Below, one piece after another: positions 23,476 to 31,459 of a stretch of DNA of 64,000 bases. This DNA comes from a virus. The stretch covers positions 1 to 64,000 of the IMG/VR virus record IMGVR_UViG_3300035670_000060. One strand, written 5' to 3'. The notes under the pieces were generated by a model that made no database searches, was not told the origin of the DNA, and saw only the letters and a list, made by a program, of their open reading frames with translations. Both the position numbers and the translations under genes were made by a program. Numbering within the stretch: the first letter of the stretch is position 1; each line of letters begins with the position of its first letter.

Positions 23476-24930
23476 TTAGTCCTTTAAATTGATTGTATAT
23501 ATTTTATAATCAAACTTTTCATCATTATAAATTTTCATTCTCTCTTTAAAATGTTGAAGTGTAAAATTACTTTTACTTTTATAACTAATATCATCGGCTA
23601 TATCATATAATACAGCATTCTCTTTATTCTCACCAAGTCTCAAGCCACGACCAATTGATTGAAGTGTTCTAATTTTACTTTTACTGGGTGATGCAAAAAT
23701 AATGTTATGTAAATTACGAATATTAATACCAGTAGAAAATGTACCATAAGATGCTACGATAATTGCATTGGTTTGATTTTCTGTTAATTGACGAATGTGT
23801 TCTCTATCATCAACGTTTACATCACCATAAACAAAAGAAACTTCTCTATTTTTTACAAAAGATTGGATCATATCAAAAAGAACTTTACCATGCTTTTCAA
23901 CTAATTGAAATAAAACAAGAGTGTTACCTTTGAGACTTGCTGCAAGATTTCTTATGAACCTGTTTCTTTCATGGTTTGAAACCAAATAATCTATTTCTTC
24001 TTGATACTTATAACTTTTGCATTGTCTGGATTTTTCTTCACTGTGTTTCAATATCAACGCTTTAATAGAAAACTTAGCAAGTCTACCAGTATCAATGAGT
24101 TCTTTTGTTGTTGTAACTGAAAATTGTTTACCAAATAATCCTTCAAGAACTAACTTATGTGTCTGAGTGCCGTCAAGTGTGCCTGTCAATCCAAAACGAT
24201 ACTTGCATTGTGTCATTTTAGATAACAATGTCGTAAGTGACTTTGCTTTGAACTGGTGTGCTTCGTCGCCAATGACAACCGAAAATTGATTAAACCATTC
24301 TTTAGGCAGTGTGTAGATACTTTGCCAAGTGGAGATTACAATTTGTTTGTCTGTTGCTTTATCAGCGCCAGCCATAATTTGATGTATGTATTTATCGCTA
24401 GCAATTCCGTAGTCTAACATGTCTTTTGCTAACTGTGCGACAAGAGATATTGTTGGTACGATGATAAGCGTTCTTTCGTTGTACCATCGTGTCAGCAAAT
24501 AGATAATGAGTGACTTGCCTGATGCTGTCGGTGAAACCAATAACGCTCTTCGCTTTCTCACGCACCTAATAAATGAGTTTAATTGATAGTCACGGACTTC
24601 GAATGGTATTTGAAGCATTGATATAAAATCTGTCGCTTCTTTTACTGAAAATTCATCATCAACATTTAAATTGTCGTGAATTTCTATTTTATATTCTCTT
24701 TCTGTCGCAAATTTTTGAACATAATCTATCAAGCCACCATAGAGTGTATGATCTTGCGTATTGAATAGTCGAATCTTACCATCCCAAATTTTATTTCGAA
24801 ATGCTGGCATAAATTTGTAACCAGGCACATAGAAAGTGAAATACTCGGACAACTCCGCTGCCATAGACCTTTCACATTCTATCTTAACATAGACTTCGTT
24901 ATAATGTTTAATGATTAGTTTATTGTGCAT
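23476..24930 (-). CDS. uvsW: UvsW, recombination DNA helicase
   Basis: A 484-residue SF2 helicase that branch-migrates and unwinds R-loops and D-loops, turning off origin replication late. The N-terminal KVY-type domain (VKIECERSMAAELSEYFTFY) aligns with T4 UvsW. Helicase motifs: I SPTASGKSLI, Ia IIVPTISLVAQ, II IGDEAHQF, III LTGTLDG, V NAIIVASYGTFSTGINI and VI QSIGRGLRLG. The start ATG at 24930 spans the junction of a 31-bp tandem duplication (24899-24960). It is preceded by UvsY in the same transcript. Confidence 0.95.
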   Translation of the reverse strand: MHNKLIIKHYNEVYVKIECERSMAAELSEYFTFYVPGYKFMPAFRNKIWDGKIRLFNTQDHTLYGGLIDYVQKFATEREYKIEIHDNLNVDDEFSVKEATDFISMLQIPFEVRDYQLNSFIRCVRKRRALLVSPTASGKSLIIYLLTRWYNERTLIIVPTISLVAQLAKDMLDYGIASDKYIHQIMAGADKATDKQIVISTWQSIYTLPKEWFNQFSVVIGDEAHQFKAKSLTTLLSKMTQCKYRFGLTGTLDGTQTHKLVLEGLFGKQFSVTTTKELIDTGRLAKFSIKALILKHSEEKSRQCKSYKYQEEIDYLVSNHERNRFIRNLAASLKGNTLVLFQLVEKHGKVLFDMIQSFVKNREVSFVYGDVNVDDREHIRQLTENQTNAIIVASYGTFSTGINIRNLHNIIFASPSKSKIRTLQSIGRGLRLGENKENAVLYDIADDISYKSKSNFTLQHFKERMKIYNDEKFDYKIYTINLKD

Positions 24931-24960
24931 TATAATGTTTAATGATTAGTTTATTGTACA
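24899..24960. repeat. 31-bp tandem duplication at the uvsY-uvsW junction
   Basis: Copy 1 (24899-24929) and copy 2 (24930-24960) are identical except for one base (TGTGCA versus TGTACA near the end). Copy 1 encodes the first residues of UvsW; copy 2 contains the uvsY stop. The uvsW ATG is formed across the copy junction. Confidence 0.9.
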
Positions 24961-25388
24961 CCTTGCGTAAATTTCTTCCATTCTATAGCATTTTTAATTT
25001 GAAAATTTCTTTGATTGAGATTCTTCACAATCTCTTCAAGTAGTTGCATTTTTTCTTTTTGGTTCGCAATCTTTACATGATGTTTGATGATGTCTTTGTC
25101 TGATTCAATGTACATTTCAATCTCATGCTTTAATAGTCTTTTTTGAAATGGCATCCATTCCAATTCATCTAGTTCATCTTGCGACATTCTACCATTATAA
25201 TATTCATGTTTTTTCAATGATATATCTTTGATTTCAAACTCATATGCTTTGAGTTTGCGTCTTTCTTCAAAGTAAATCTTCATGTATTTACTATGTAGTT
25301 GTGGTATTTTAATTGATTCTTCACCGAGTTCAGTTGAATCAATTTCCGCATCTTTGCGCCATTCTTCAAGTATTTGATCAAGTGTCAT
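24951..25388 (-). CDS. uvsY: UvsY, recombination mediator
   Basis: A 145-residue mediator that loads UvsX on gp32-covered single-stranded DNA. It begins MTLDQILEEWRKDAEIDSTE, matching T4 UvsY (xLEDLQEELKKDxxIDSTK), has HEYYNGRMSQDEL like DYYSGRGDGDE, and a later MYIESDKDIIK. The start at 25388 has GATGAGGTATAC before it; an upstream in-frame extension (MVIIFCDEVY) lacks similarity and is not used. A strong sigma70-like promoter (25417-25445) serves it and uvsW. Confidence 0.92.
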   Translation of the reverse strand: MTLDQILEEWRKDAEIDSTELGEESIKIPQLHSKYMKIYFEERRKLKAYEFEIKDISLKKHEYYNGRMSQDELDELEWMPFQKRLLKHEIEMYIESDKDIIKHHVKIANQKEKMQLLEEIVKNLNQRNFQIKNAIEWKKFTQGVQ

Positions 25389-25416
25389 GTATACCTCATC
25401 ACAAAATATAATGACC

Positions 25417-25445
25417 ATTATATCATATTATATTTTATATATCAA
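25417..25445 (-). promoter_or_regulatory. Sigma70-like promoter of uvsY-uvsW
   Basis: Minus strand: TTGATA (25445-25440), 17-base spacer ending TGA, TATAAT (25422-25417). The -35 matches 5/6, the -10 is perfect with an extended TGn. It lies 29 bases before the uvsY start and overlaps the stop of the tail-tube-like gene. Confidence 0.75.
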
Positions 25446-25960
25446 GCATCATCTATGGTATAATATGTGTATCCAAAAGTTACGGATGTTGTATTGAATT
25501 CTTGACCAGAATCAATTGATGTAAAGTTGATTTCACCAATCTCTACAGGAAACAAATCATAAAAACTTATTTTCTTATTAGGATTATTTGCATTTGTTTT
25601 AATGATGAGTGTCGCATCTGAAGTGATACTATTATTTTTTCCTGGTGTTTTTGTTAATGTTCCAATTTTATCTTTTGTAACTGGATTACCTAATTGCGTT
25701 ATCCAATAATAAATTTCAGTCCATGCTTCCATATTCTCATCAACGATAAAATTTGCAGATAATTGACCAAAAACAAGTTGATTACCCGGTAAGGGTGTAA
25801 GTACAAAGGGATTGTTTACTGATGGATTCAATAATGTTATGCCAGGCAAATTAATTTGTTGAACAAAAAATGTGAGATTAGGCAATCTTTTGATAACAAA
25901 TTCATATTTGTTATTTGAAAGAAAACTTTTGTTTGTTGGTTCAAATGAAAATTCTGCCAC
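25442..25960 (-). CDS. Tail-tube-like (gp19-type) protein, third copy
   Basis: A 172-residue protein of the gp19 tail-tube fold family. It begins MAEFSFEPTNKSFLSNNKYE and continues with the typical VIKRLPNLTFFVQQINLPGI, the first strand pair of the tube domain. The end is IDSGQEFNTTSVTFGYTYYT, as in gp19. I use the GTG at 25960 (after AGGAGAATACA) rather than the GTG six codons upstream, since it has ideal spacing. It lies far from the two gp19 genes at 47-48 kb, directly after gene 23, with its own late promoter. A specialised tube end or completion protein is possible. Confidence 0.8.
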   Translation of the reverse strand: MAEFSFEPTNKSFLSNNKYEFVIKRLPNLTFFVQQINLPGITLLNPSVNNPFVLTPLPGNQLVFGQLSANFIVDENMEAWTEIYYWITQLGNPVTKDKIGTLTKTPGKNNSITSDATLIIKTNANNPNKKISFYDLFPVEIGEINFTSIDSGQEFNTTSVTFGYTYYTIDDA

Positions 25961-25978
25961 TGTATTCTCCTGTTTCAC

Positions 25979-25986
25979 TATTTATA
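25979..25986 (-). promoter_or_regulatory. T4-type late promoter before the tail-tube-like gene
   Basis: TATAAATA on the minus strand, 19-26 bases before the start at 25960. Late promoters of this type are read by gp55-RNA polymerase. Confidence 0.8.
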
Positions 25987-25991
25987 GTAAC

Positions 25992-26017
25992 AAAAAAGGG
26001 GATCTTGCGATCCCCTT
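25992..26017 (-). terminator. Rho-independent terminator after gene 23
   Basis: Minus strand: AGGGGATC-GCAA-GATCCCCT then TTTTTG. An 8-bp stem with a GNRA-type loop and U tract, 30 bases after the major capsid gene, just before the next late promoter. Confidence 0.9.
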
Positions 26018-26046
26018 CAAGCCCGATATACTTCGGTTCAATAAAA

Positions 26047-27381
26047 TTACATTAAATTCTGGATTGCAAAACGACGGTAGTAAATATTTTTCTTGCTGAA
26101 AGAAATATCACCGTCAGCGTTTGATGTGGCAAATGGGTTTGCTACCATACCATAACGTGTTTTGAAACCGATTTTTGGTTGGAATGTATCTTGACCAACT
26201 GCACGAACCATCTGTAGTGGCACATATGGGCAGTAGAACAAACCAGCATCAAATGCTGAAGTGCCTTTGTAGCCCATTGTAGCATAGTGTACACCACTTG
26301 ATGCTGCAAAATAAGGATCAATATAAACTTTGATACGACCATTTAGAACACCTGCAAATGTGTTACCTGTGTCATCAACTTGTAGGTTATTTGACAATGC
26401 TGGTGTATAATCTAGAACACCTGCCATCTGAAGTGCTGATGCAACGTCTGATGAACAAATCATGATGTTACCTTTACCACGACGAGTAGCTTTTGCAATT
26501 GCATTTGCTTCACGCTCTAGTTGGAACATCAAACCTTTGAATTTTTCAACTGACCAACGACCATTAGCGTCAACGTCTAAGTCAAATCTACCTGCAACTG
26601 CAACGTTTTCTTGTGCGCCAACTGTTGCTGAAATGTTAATTTGACGAACAACTTCACGATTGATTTCAGCAAGAATTTCTGTTGAAAGAATGTTAGCAAG
26701 TTCTTGCTCTGCATCAAGACCATGAACTGCTTTAAGATCCTGTGCAAGTTCCATTGTGTATTCTGCTTTAAGAGCACGACTCTTAGCAACAACGGAAATC
26801 TTTTCAATGCTGAATGCCATTTCTTGGAATGCATTGTTTGATGCATCGCCAAGTGCTTCAGCCTGTGCTGTTGTCATACCTGTACCAACTGTATAGTTAC
26901 TTGACGTAGCAAGAGCTGGTGTAGCACCGCTTTGCTCTACACCAAATTCACCGTCTCTGTTTGTAGCAGAGAATGTTGTATTTGCTTCGTTAAACAATGC
27001 TTCAGTACCGCCTTGTGTGCTATAACGTGAACGCATTGCAAAAATTAGACCAGTTGGACCTGTCATTGGCTGAACACCACAAATATCATAAGCGATAAGA
27101 TTTGGTGCTGCACGACGAATCAAACTGATAAGAACTGGATCGTAAATATCGATTGCGCCATCACCAGCTGTAGAAGATGATGCTCCCATAGCATTTGTTG
27201 GTGCTGTTTCTAGCAAAGACTGTGGATTGCGATATCCTGCTGAACCATTTGTGCGTGAATCGATTTCCTGATTCTCTAAAAGTTGTGCTGTAACTGCACG
27301 ACGATGTGGATCTTTAATTGTTCCAAGATCAGGGTGGTCTAAAACTGGTGCCCATTTTTTAACTAGGGAATCAATATTCAT
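26047..27381 (-). CDS. 23: gp23, major capsid protein
   Basis: A 444-residue HK97-fold major capsid protein. It begins MNIDSLVKKWAPVLDHPDLG, with the prohead region expected to be cut by gp21 near residue 50-60. The conserved DICGVQPMTGPTGLIFAMRS and SFSKKNIYYRRFAIQNLM C terminus are typical of T4-like gp23. It forms hexamers of the shell. It lies downstream of gp22 and gp21 in T4 order, with a late promoter (27424-27431) of its own and a strong terminator after it, consistent with high expression. Confidence 0.97.
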   Translation of the reverse strand: MNIDSLVKKWAPVLDHPDLGTIKDPHRRAVTAQLLENQEIDSRTNGSAGYRNPQSLLETAPTNAMGASSSTAGDGAIDIYDPVLISLIRRAAPNLIAYDICGVQPMTGPTGLIFAMRSRYSTQGGTEALFNEANTTFSATNRDGEFGVEQSGATPALATSSNYTVGTGMTTAQAEALGDASNNAFQEMAFSIEKISVVAKSRALKAEYTMELAQDLKAVHGLDAEQELANILSTEILAEINREVVRQINISATVGAQENVAVAGRFDLDVDANGRWSVEKFKGLMFQLEREANAIAKATRRGKGNIMICSSDVASALQMAGVLDYTPALSNNLQVDDTGNTFAGVLNGRIKVYIDPYFAASSGVHYATMGYKGTSAFDAGLFYCPYVPLQMVRAVGQDTFQPKIGFKTRYGMVANPFATSNADGDISFSKKNIYYRRFAIQNLM

Positions 27382-27423
27382 TTCTATCTCCTTAATTGAA
27401 TGAGTATTCTTTAACTCTTTTAT

Positions 27424-27431
27424 TATTTATA
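27424..27431 (-). promoter_or_regulatory. T4-type late promoter of gene 23
   Basis: TATAAATA on the minus strand, followed by an AT-rich stretch and an AAGGAG site, 43-50 bases before the gene 23 start. Confidence 0.85.
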
Positions 27432-27436
27432 AAAAA

Positions 27437-28204
27437 TTATTTTCTGAGAATCCGTGAGATGCTATTCACATAATGCTGCATCTGTGGGCTGTATGATTCA
27501 TCAAGCGATTCACTTGATTCTTCCATAGAAGTTTTTGTTTCAGGTTCTGTTGCTGATTCAAAGTATTTTTTTCTAACCAAAAGAAGTTTTTCTTTGTAGT
27601 CTTCTTCTGATACGAATTCAATATTTTCTGATAGTGATTCTAATTTAGCTTGCTGTATTTCTGTAAGTCCTTCTGAGACTTCAGACGCAATCAAAGCCAT
27701 TTTGAAACTACTAATTTCAGCACGAAGTGAAACATTATCTGCTACAGCATTATTTAATTCTTCTTCAATTGTTTCAATTCTTGTAGCAAATTCTTCTATT
27801 ACATCAACTTTATCCTCAGGAATGTCAACATAATGTTCTGCAAAAAGATTCTTTAGCCCTAGCATAAAATCTTCTACCAATTCAGCCTTAAGACCTTTTT
27901 CAATTGCAATTTTATTATCTTCCACCCACTCAGCAACAACATAGTCTAAATATTCATCAATTTTAGATACCATGCCGTCGTTGAATTCTTGTTTTGCTTC
28001 TTCGAGTTTTGTTTCAAATTCTTCTTGAAGTTGTGCTTGATGTTCTTCTACTTTAGCAAGAACGGCTGCTTCAAAAATTGCTTTTGCTTTTGTTTTAAAT
28101 TCTTCTGAAAGTTCTTCGCCAGAAAAAATTGCAGACACTTCAGCGTCTACATCTTTCTTTAACTGAGAATCATCTTCAGTGATTTCTTTTTTCTCAACAC
28201 CCAT
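27437..28204 (-). CDS. 22: gp22, prohead scaffolding core protein
   Basis: A 255-residue highly charged helical scaffold. It is rich in Glu/Lys with an extended coiled-coil (AIFEAAVLAKVEEHQAQLQE, then LEEAKQEFNDGMVSKI) and the conserved tail end QMQHYVNSISRILRK. It assembles the core of the prohead and is digested by gp21. I chose the ATG at 28204 (MGVEKKE) with AAAGGAGAGACCC before it over an upstream in-frame start. Position between 21 and 23 is as in T4. It has a late promoter at 28247-28254. Confidence 0.92.
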   Translation of the reverse strand: MGVEKKEITEDDSQLKKDVDAEVSAIFSGEELSEEFKTKAKAIFEAAVLAKVEEHQAQLQEEFETKLEEAKQEFNDGMVSKIDEYLDYVVAEWVEDNKIAIEKGLKAELVEDFMLGLKNLFAEHYVDIPEDKVDVIEEFATRIETIEEELNNAVADNVSLRAEISSFKMALIASEVSEGLTEIQQAKLESLSENIEFVSEEDYKEKLLLVRKKYFESATEPETKTSMEESSESLDESYSPQMQHYVNSISRILRK

Positions 28205-28246
28205 GGGTCTCTCCTTTGCGTATATTGAATAAATCAATTTGTAATA

Positions 28247-28254
28247 TATTTATA
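28247..28254 (-). promoter_or_regulatory. T4-type late promoter of gene 22
   Basis: TATAAATA on the minus strand, 43-50 bases before the gene 22 start and just after the gene 21 stop. Confidence 0.85.
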
Positions 28255-28258
28255 AAAA

Positions 28259-28906
28259 TCATAGTTTTGAAATAAAGTCTTCAAATACACGCATTTGTGT
28301 TGTCTCTAAGTCTTTTTTAGAGGCTTTAACAATCTGCTTTTTATAATTGTCAACTTGCATTTCCTTAATAATTCCATTATCCCACACCCATTCTTTGCCT
28401 TCCATAATGCCACGAACGAATGCGTCTGGTGCTGATGGATCTGCTACAATATCTGCTGCTGTTGCTAACCAAAAATCATCTTGTACTTCCATGACACCGT
28501 TCTTTTCTTTAAGTGATCCCATGCCTCTTGACGATACACCTAAACAAGCACCCTCTGCCATAAGTTTACTTACAATATTTCCATATGGTGTGTCCATAAT
28601 TTTTGCTCTACCAATGTAGTCTGTACCTTCTTTTCGGAGACTTTTTGTCATGTGCGATACACGCTCAAGATTAATTGTTGGTCCTGATGGATGTCCTAAT
28701 TCACCATATGCTCTATTTTTATCAATGTACTCTGTTACATAACGGTTTACTTCACGTTCCATCACACTCATTGGATAAACTCTACCATTTCTATTCTTCT
28801 TTTCTGCTTGTAAAAAAGGTCCTTCAATGAAAAACTCTTTTTTGCCACTCTCGGTATCTTCTTTGATAATATTGATTTGTTCGGTAACTTCTGTTATAAG
28901 TTTCAT
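28259..28906 (-). CDS. 21: gp21, prohead protease
   Basis: A 215-residue serine protease of the herpesvirus-like fold that matures the prohead. The catalytic His is in YGELGHPSG (His72) and the Ser in LGVSSRGMG (Ser125 or 126). KNRNGRVYPMSVMEREVNRY is the conserved opening. It cuts gp22, gp67-type proteins and gp23, and probably the CTS-bearing proteins encoded nearby. The start overlaps the previous gene's stop by 4 bases. Confidence 0.95.
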   Translation of the reverse strand: MKLITEVTEQINIIKEDTESGKKEFFIEGPFLQAEKKNRNGRVYPMSVMEREVNRYVTEYIDKNRAYGELGHPSGPTINLERVSHMTKSLRKEGTDYIGRAKIMDTPYGNIVSKLMAEGACLGVSSRGMGSLKEKNGVMEVQDDFWLATAADIVADPSAPDAFVRGIMEGKEWVWDNGIIKEMQVDNYKKQIVKASKKDLETTQMRVFEDFISKL

Positions 28907-29172
28907 TTTAGCCCTGACCTTTTTCTAACTCTCATTGAAAGATTTCTCTTTCTCAGAATTTGTCTAAGTAATGGTTTTCTTTTTCTTGCAGCCTTAATTT
29001 GAGCATAATGTCTACGCATTCTTTCTTGCTGAGACATTTTTATCAATTTACCACTCTGAACACGATATCCTGGACGTAATGATATCATTCGTCTTCGCTG
29101 AACCTTTTGATTACGTACTCTATTTGTTCGAGCGGTAGTGCCTTCTTCTAAAAATTCTTTAAATCGCATCAT
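28903..29172 (-). CDS. Basic prohead/internal protein with capsid-targeting-like N terminus
   Basis: An 89-residue, very basic protein (about 27 Arg/Lys). The opening MMRFKEFLEEGTT resembles the T4 capsid-targeting sequence MKTYQEFIxE of internal proteins and Alt. The rest is a chain of Arg-rich helices (VRNQKVQRRRMISLRPGYR, then LLRQILRKRNLSMRVRKR). It occupies the place of T4 gene 68, just upstream of gene 21, so I read it as a prohead core or internal DNA-binding protein, targeted and clipped by gp21. There is no clear ribosome-binding site, only an upstream stop 5 bases away, so coupling is likely. Confidence 0.7.
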   Translation of the reverse strand: MMRFKEFLEEGTTARTNRVRNQKVQRRRMISLRPGYRVQSGKLIKMSQQERMRRHYAQIKAARKRKPLLRQILRKRNLSMRVRKRSGLK

Positions 29173-29175
29173 ATA

Positions 29176-29637
29176 TCAAGGAGAAATACCGTCATCTGTT
29201 GTTTCACGACTTGAATATCCAGCAACTTTCTTACCCTCAATAATTAAGGTGTAACCTGCACTTGCTGTGAAACCATTGGTTGTTAAAAGTATATCACCAT
29301 TTGCTGCTGGTGCGTTATTGATAAGTGGACATTGACCACTTGATACCAAATCCCAGTAACCACTACCAGACAATGTTGTAATCAGTGTATTTGTAGAACC
29401 TCTCCAGAGTAAATTTACTCTTGGTGTGTATGTAGGACTAGAGCCTGCACTTACATTCCAGAATAATTTTGTAATGGTTAATCGTTGACTTGTGCCGTCA
29501 CCAGTAGATGCAACAAGATTATTAGCACTAACTTTTACAACGTTAGTTTCACCAGTTGCGTCTGATATGTTTGTAAGTTTTACAGCCCATCGATTAGCAT
29601 TATCAACAAGCGTTTGTGATGTTACTGTATCAGCCAT
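29176..29637 (-). CDS. Predicted virion structural protein
   Basis: A 153-residue protein rich in Ser/Thr/Asn/Gly and beta strands. It begins MADTVTSQTLVDNANRWAVK and contains RVNLLWRGSTNTLI and GYWDLVSSGQCPLI. Similar proteins occur among the structural genes of marine T4-like phages; no function is known to me. It stands between prohead core genes, and the overlap with the preceding CTS-bearing gene suggests it is made with the head proteins. It could be a capsid decoration or a neck-associated protein. Confidence 0.7.
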   Translation of the reverse strand: MADTVTSQTLVDNANRWAVKLTNISDATGETNVVKVSANNLVASTGDGTSQRLTITKLFWNVSAGSSPTYTPRVNLLWRGSTNTLITTLSGSGYWDLVSSGQCPLINNAPAANGDILLTTNGFTASAGYTLIIEGKKVAGYSSRETTDDGISP

Positions 29638-29995
29638 TTGATTCTTCCAAATTATTAATGAAGTCTAAAAGCACATCTGGATTTTCTTCCAATTGAATCA
29701 TGAAAATTTCACGATTTTCTTCATTCAATTCGTTATAAAGATTGAATAAAGCGTCTACATTCGCTTGCTCTTTCATTTTGCCTTTAATTGTTTTATATGC
29801 TTTTGCGGCTGATTCTGGTTTATCACGCACCATTGCTGTTGCAACTGCATATGGTCCACCTTTATATTTGTCGCCGACACCTTTCTTTTCAAACTCTTTA
29901 CCGATGGTATGTGCCATCTTCGTTTGTTGTTTAGTGAAGTCAGCCTCATCAATTTTAGCTTCTTCTTTTATTAAAAAACTTTTAAAGGTTTTCAT
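29630..29995 (-). CDS. Prohead/internal protein with capsid-targeting-like N terminus
   Basis: A 121-residue protein with MKTFKSFLIKEEAKIDEA at its N terminus, matching the T4 capsid-targeting sequence (MKT-x-x-x-F-I/L-x-E) known from internal proteins, Alt and related core components. The middle is basic and Gly/Lys-rich (KKGVGDKYKGGPYAVATA) and the end acidic (FMIQLEENPDVLLDF). It likely travels into the prohead core and is clipped there. It overlaps the gp67-like gene at its start and the structural gene at its end. Confidence 0.7.
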   Translation of the reverse strand: MKTFKSFLIKEEAKIDEADFTKQQTKMAHTIGKEFEKKGVGDKYKGGPYAVATAMVRDKPESAAKAYKTIKGKMKEQANVDALFNLYNELNEENREIFMIQLEENPDVLLDFINNLEESNG

Positions 29996-30194
29996 CTACA
30001 TTTTCCTCGTCTGTTGAAGTGTCAGCAGTTTCTTGTTCTTCTTCAGGATCAACAAGTAATTTAGATCCTATTTCCATTTTCTTAAGATATAGAGCATCTT
30101 GTATTTTATCTTGTAACGCTGCAAGAATTGATGACTTAAAGTCTGCTGCTTGCGATTGCGTTGCAAATTCTATAGCACTTTTGATGTGTTCCAT
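29982..30194 (-). CDS. 67: gp67-like prohead core protein
   Basis: A 70-residue acidic protein. The N-terminal half is helical (SAIEFATQSQAADFKSSILA, then LQDKIQDALYLKKMEIGSKL) and the C-terminal half is a Glu/Asp tail (DPEEEQETADTSTDEEN). T4 gp67 has the same plan: a helix ending in K-x-x-I-A-x-x-L followed by a Glu/Asp run. It is shorter than typical acidic tails in T4. The position just before gene 21-side genes and after a late promoter (30213-30220) agrees. Function in T4 is core assembly and control of head length. Confidence 0.6.
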   Translation of the reverse strand: MEHIKSAIEFATQSQAADFKSSILAALQDKIQDALYLKKMEIGSKLLVDPEEEQETADTSTDEENVDENL

Positions 30195-30212
30195 AATATT
30201 CTCCTATTTCTT

Positions 30213-30220
30213 TATTTATA
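30213..30220 (-). promoter_or_regulatory. T4-type late promoter of the gp67-like unit
   Basis: TATAAATA on the minus strand, 19-26 bases before the gp67-like start, followed by AGGAGAAT. Confidence 0.85.
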
Positions 30221-30235
30221 AAATTAAATATAATT

Positions 30236-30700
30236 TTAATTCAATGTTGGCCAAACAATGTTGAATGGATCTTCTTGATTTGTAATATCTCTCAATGCTT
30301 GTGCGTATGTATCTAAATTTAGAATGTTATCAGTAGGAGTTAATCCTAAACGAACTTGACTGTGATATCTGAGAAATCTCCAATCTAATTGATTTAAATA
30401 ATTATCCCTACCTTTTCTAATTAATTGCCATTGTGACTCTATTGTCGGTTCAACTGGCGTATCATTCATTTTTAATTGTTGTTCTAATTCTACTATTTTC
30501 CATTCATTATTTTCAGAAATGAAAGTCTGTGTGCTTGGAGAAAAGGAAGAAGAATTTTGTATTAAAACATAACCAGCAGAAATCAATTCTTCTTCAGTAT
30601 ATGTTTCACGATCTGTTCGTGTTAGCCCATTTTCTAATCTAATTCTATTTGGAATTTGATCTTTATGGATAGGGTAATTATTTTTATAAGAATAATACAT
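30236..30700 (-). CDS. Tail-fibre assembly chaperone-like protein
   Basis: A 154-residue protein. The C-terminal part, QWQLIRKGRDNYLNQLDWRF then a run to TYAQALRDITNQEDPFNIVW, has the R-x-x-x-L-x-x-x-D-W-x-x-L ... Y-x-Q-A-L-R-D-I pattern of phage tail assembly chaperones (Phage_TAC/tail_APC type). The N-terminal part is a small domain with RLENGLTRTDRETYTEEEL. In such phages it folds or attaches tail fibres. It begins the 15-kb fibre block, the last gene in transcriptional order before the head genes, so it may serve the giant fibres upstream. Confidence 0.75.
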   Translation of the reverse strand: MYYSYKNNYPIHKDQIPNRIRLENGLTRTDRETYTEEELISAGYVLIQNSSSFSPSTQTFISENNEWKIVELEQQLKMNDTPVEPTIESQWQLIRKGRDNYLNQLDWRFLRYHSQVRLGLTPTDNILNLDTYAQALRDITNQEDPFNIVWPTLN

Positions 30701-30720
30701 TTTTTTTCCTTAATATATTT

Positions 30721-31452
30721 TTAATATCCTGTTCCGCTGAAGTAATAACCTGTATAAACCGTCCAAGCCGTACCTGTTGCATCTCCTATTAATACATAAC
30801 TCTGATTTTGTGAAAGAGTAAATGTAGTATAGTACGCCGAAGTAGATGCTATACCTACTTGTCCAGCAAGTCGGGCATGTGTGCCTACTAATATTTCTAC
30901 AGCTGGTACGTTACCTGTAAGAGTTTGATTGAAAAAAGTTGCTTCCCAAACTATATTGGGGCTTCCTGGAGTACCGCTAGTACTAGCGGTACCTTCAAAT
31001 CTGAATCTTGAAAAATCTACACCTTCAAATCTAGAAACTCGTTGATACGAATTATCGGCTGCTCCTATATGAATTTTATTGAATCCTGGGTTGGATCCAG
31101 ATAAACCACTATATGCGCTTGAACCGCTTCCAAAAGTTATATAGCTATTTGAGCCTATATATGCTGTGGTATAGTTTGTACTAGTAATAGTAAATGTTGG
31201 TATAGTTCCAGAAACAAAACTGTCATCTACTGAACCGTCCTGTAATCCAGTCCATCCACTAGGAGGATATGCTCCTCCATTAGCACCAAAAACCGGCGCT
31301 TTTGTACCTGCGGTTAATGTATAACCAGTAACTACAATTGGCCAATTACTACTCTTTTTCCAATTAAAAGCATCAAATGTGTCAAACACACCAGAAGCGG
31401 ATGATGTTGTAACTGTTCTCAAAGATCCTATAATCCCAGAATTTCTTTTCAT
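30721..31452 (-). CDS. Predicted virion/fibre surface protein
   Basis: A 243-residue protein rich in Ser, Gly, Thr and Tyr with the look of a beta-sandwich ectodomain. It contains GYTLTAGTKAPVFGANGGAY, SNSYITFGSGSSAYSGL and RVSRFEGVDFSRFRFEGTAS. The end reads YVLIGDATGTAWTVYTGYYF. It may be a receptor-binding or tip protein of the fibre set. No family name is available from the sequence. Aromatics and small residues, and the absence of charge runs, suit a secreted or virion-exposed protein. Confidence 0.7.
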   Translation of the reverse strand: MKRNSGIIGSLRTVTTSSASGVFDTFDAFNWKKSSNWPIVVTGYTLTAGTKAPVFGANGGAYPPSGWTGLQDGSVDDSFVSGTIPTFTITSTNYTTAYIGSNSYITFGSGSSAYSGLSGSNPGFNKIHIGAADNSYQRVSRFEGVDFSRFRFEGTASTSGTPGSPNIVWEATFFNQTLTGNVPAVEILVGTHARLAGQVGIASTSAYYTTFTLSQNQSYVLIGDATGTAWTVYTGYYFSGTGY

Positions 31453-31459
31453 AAGATAT

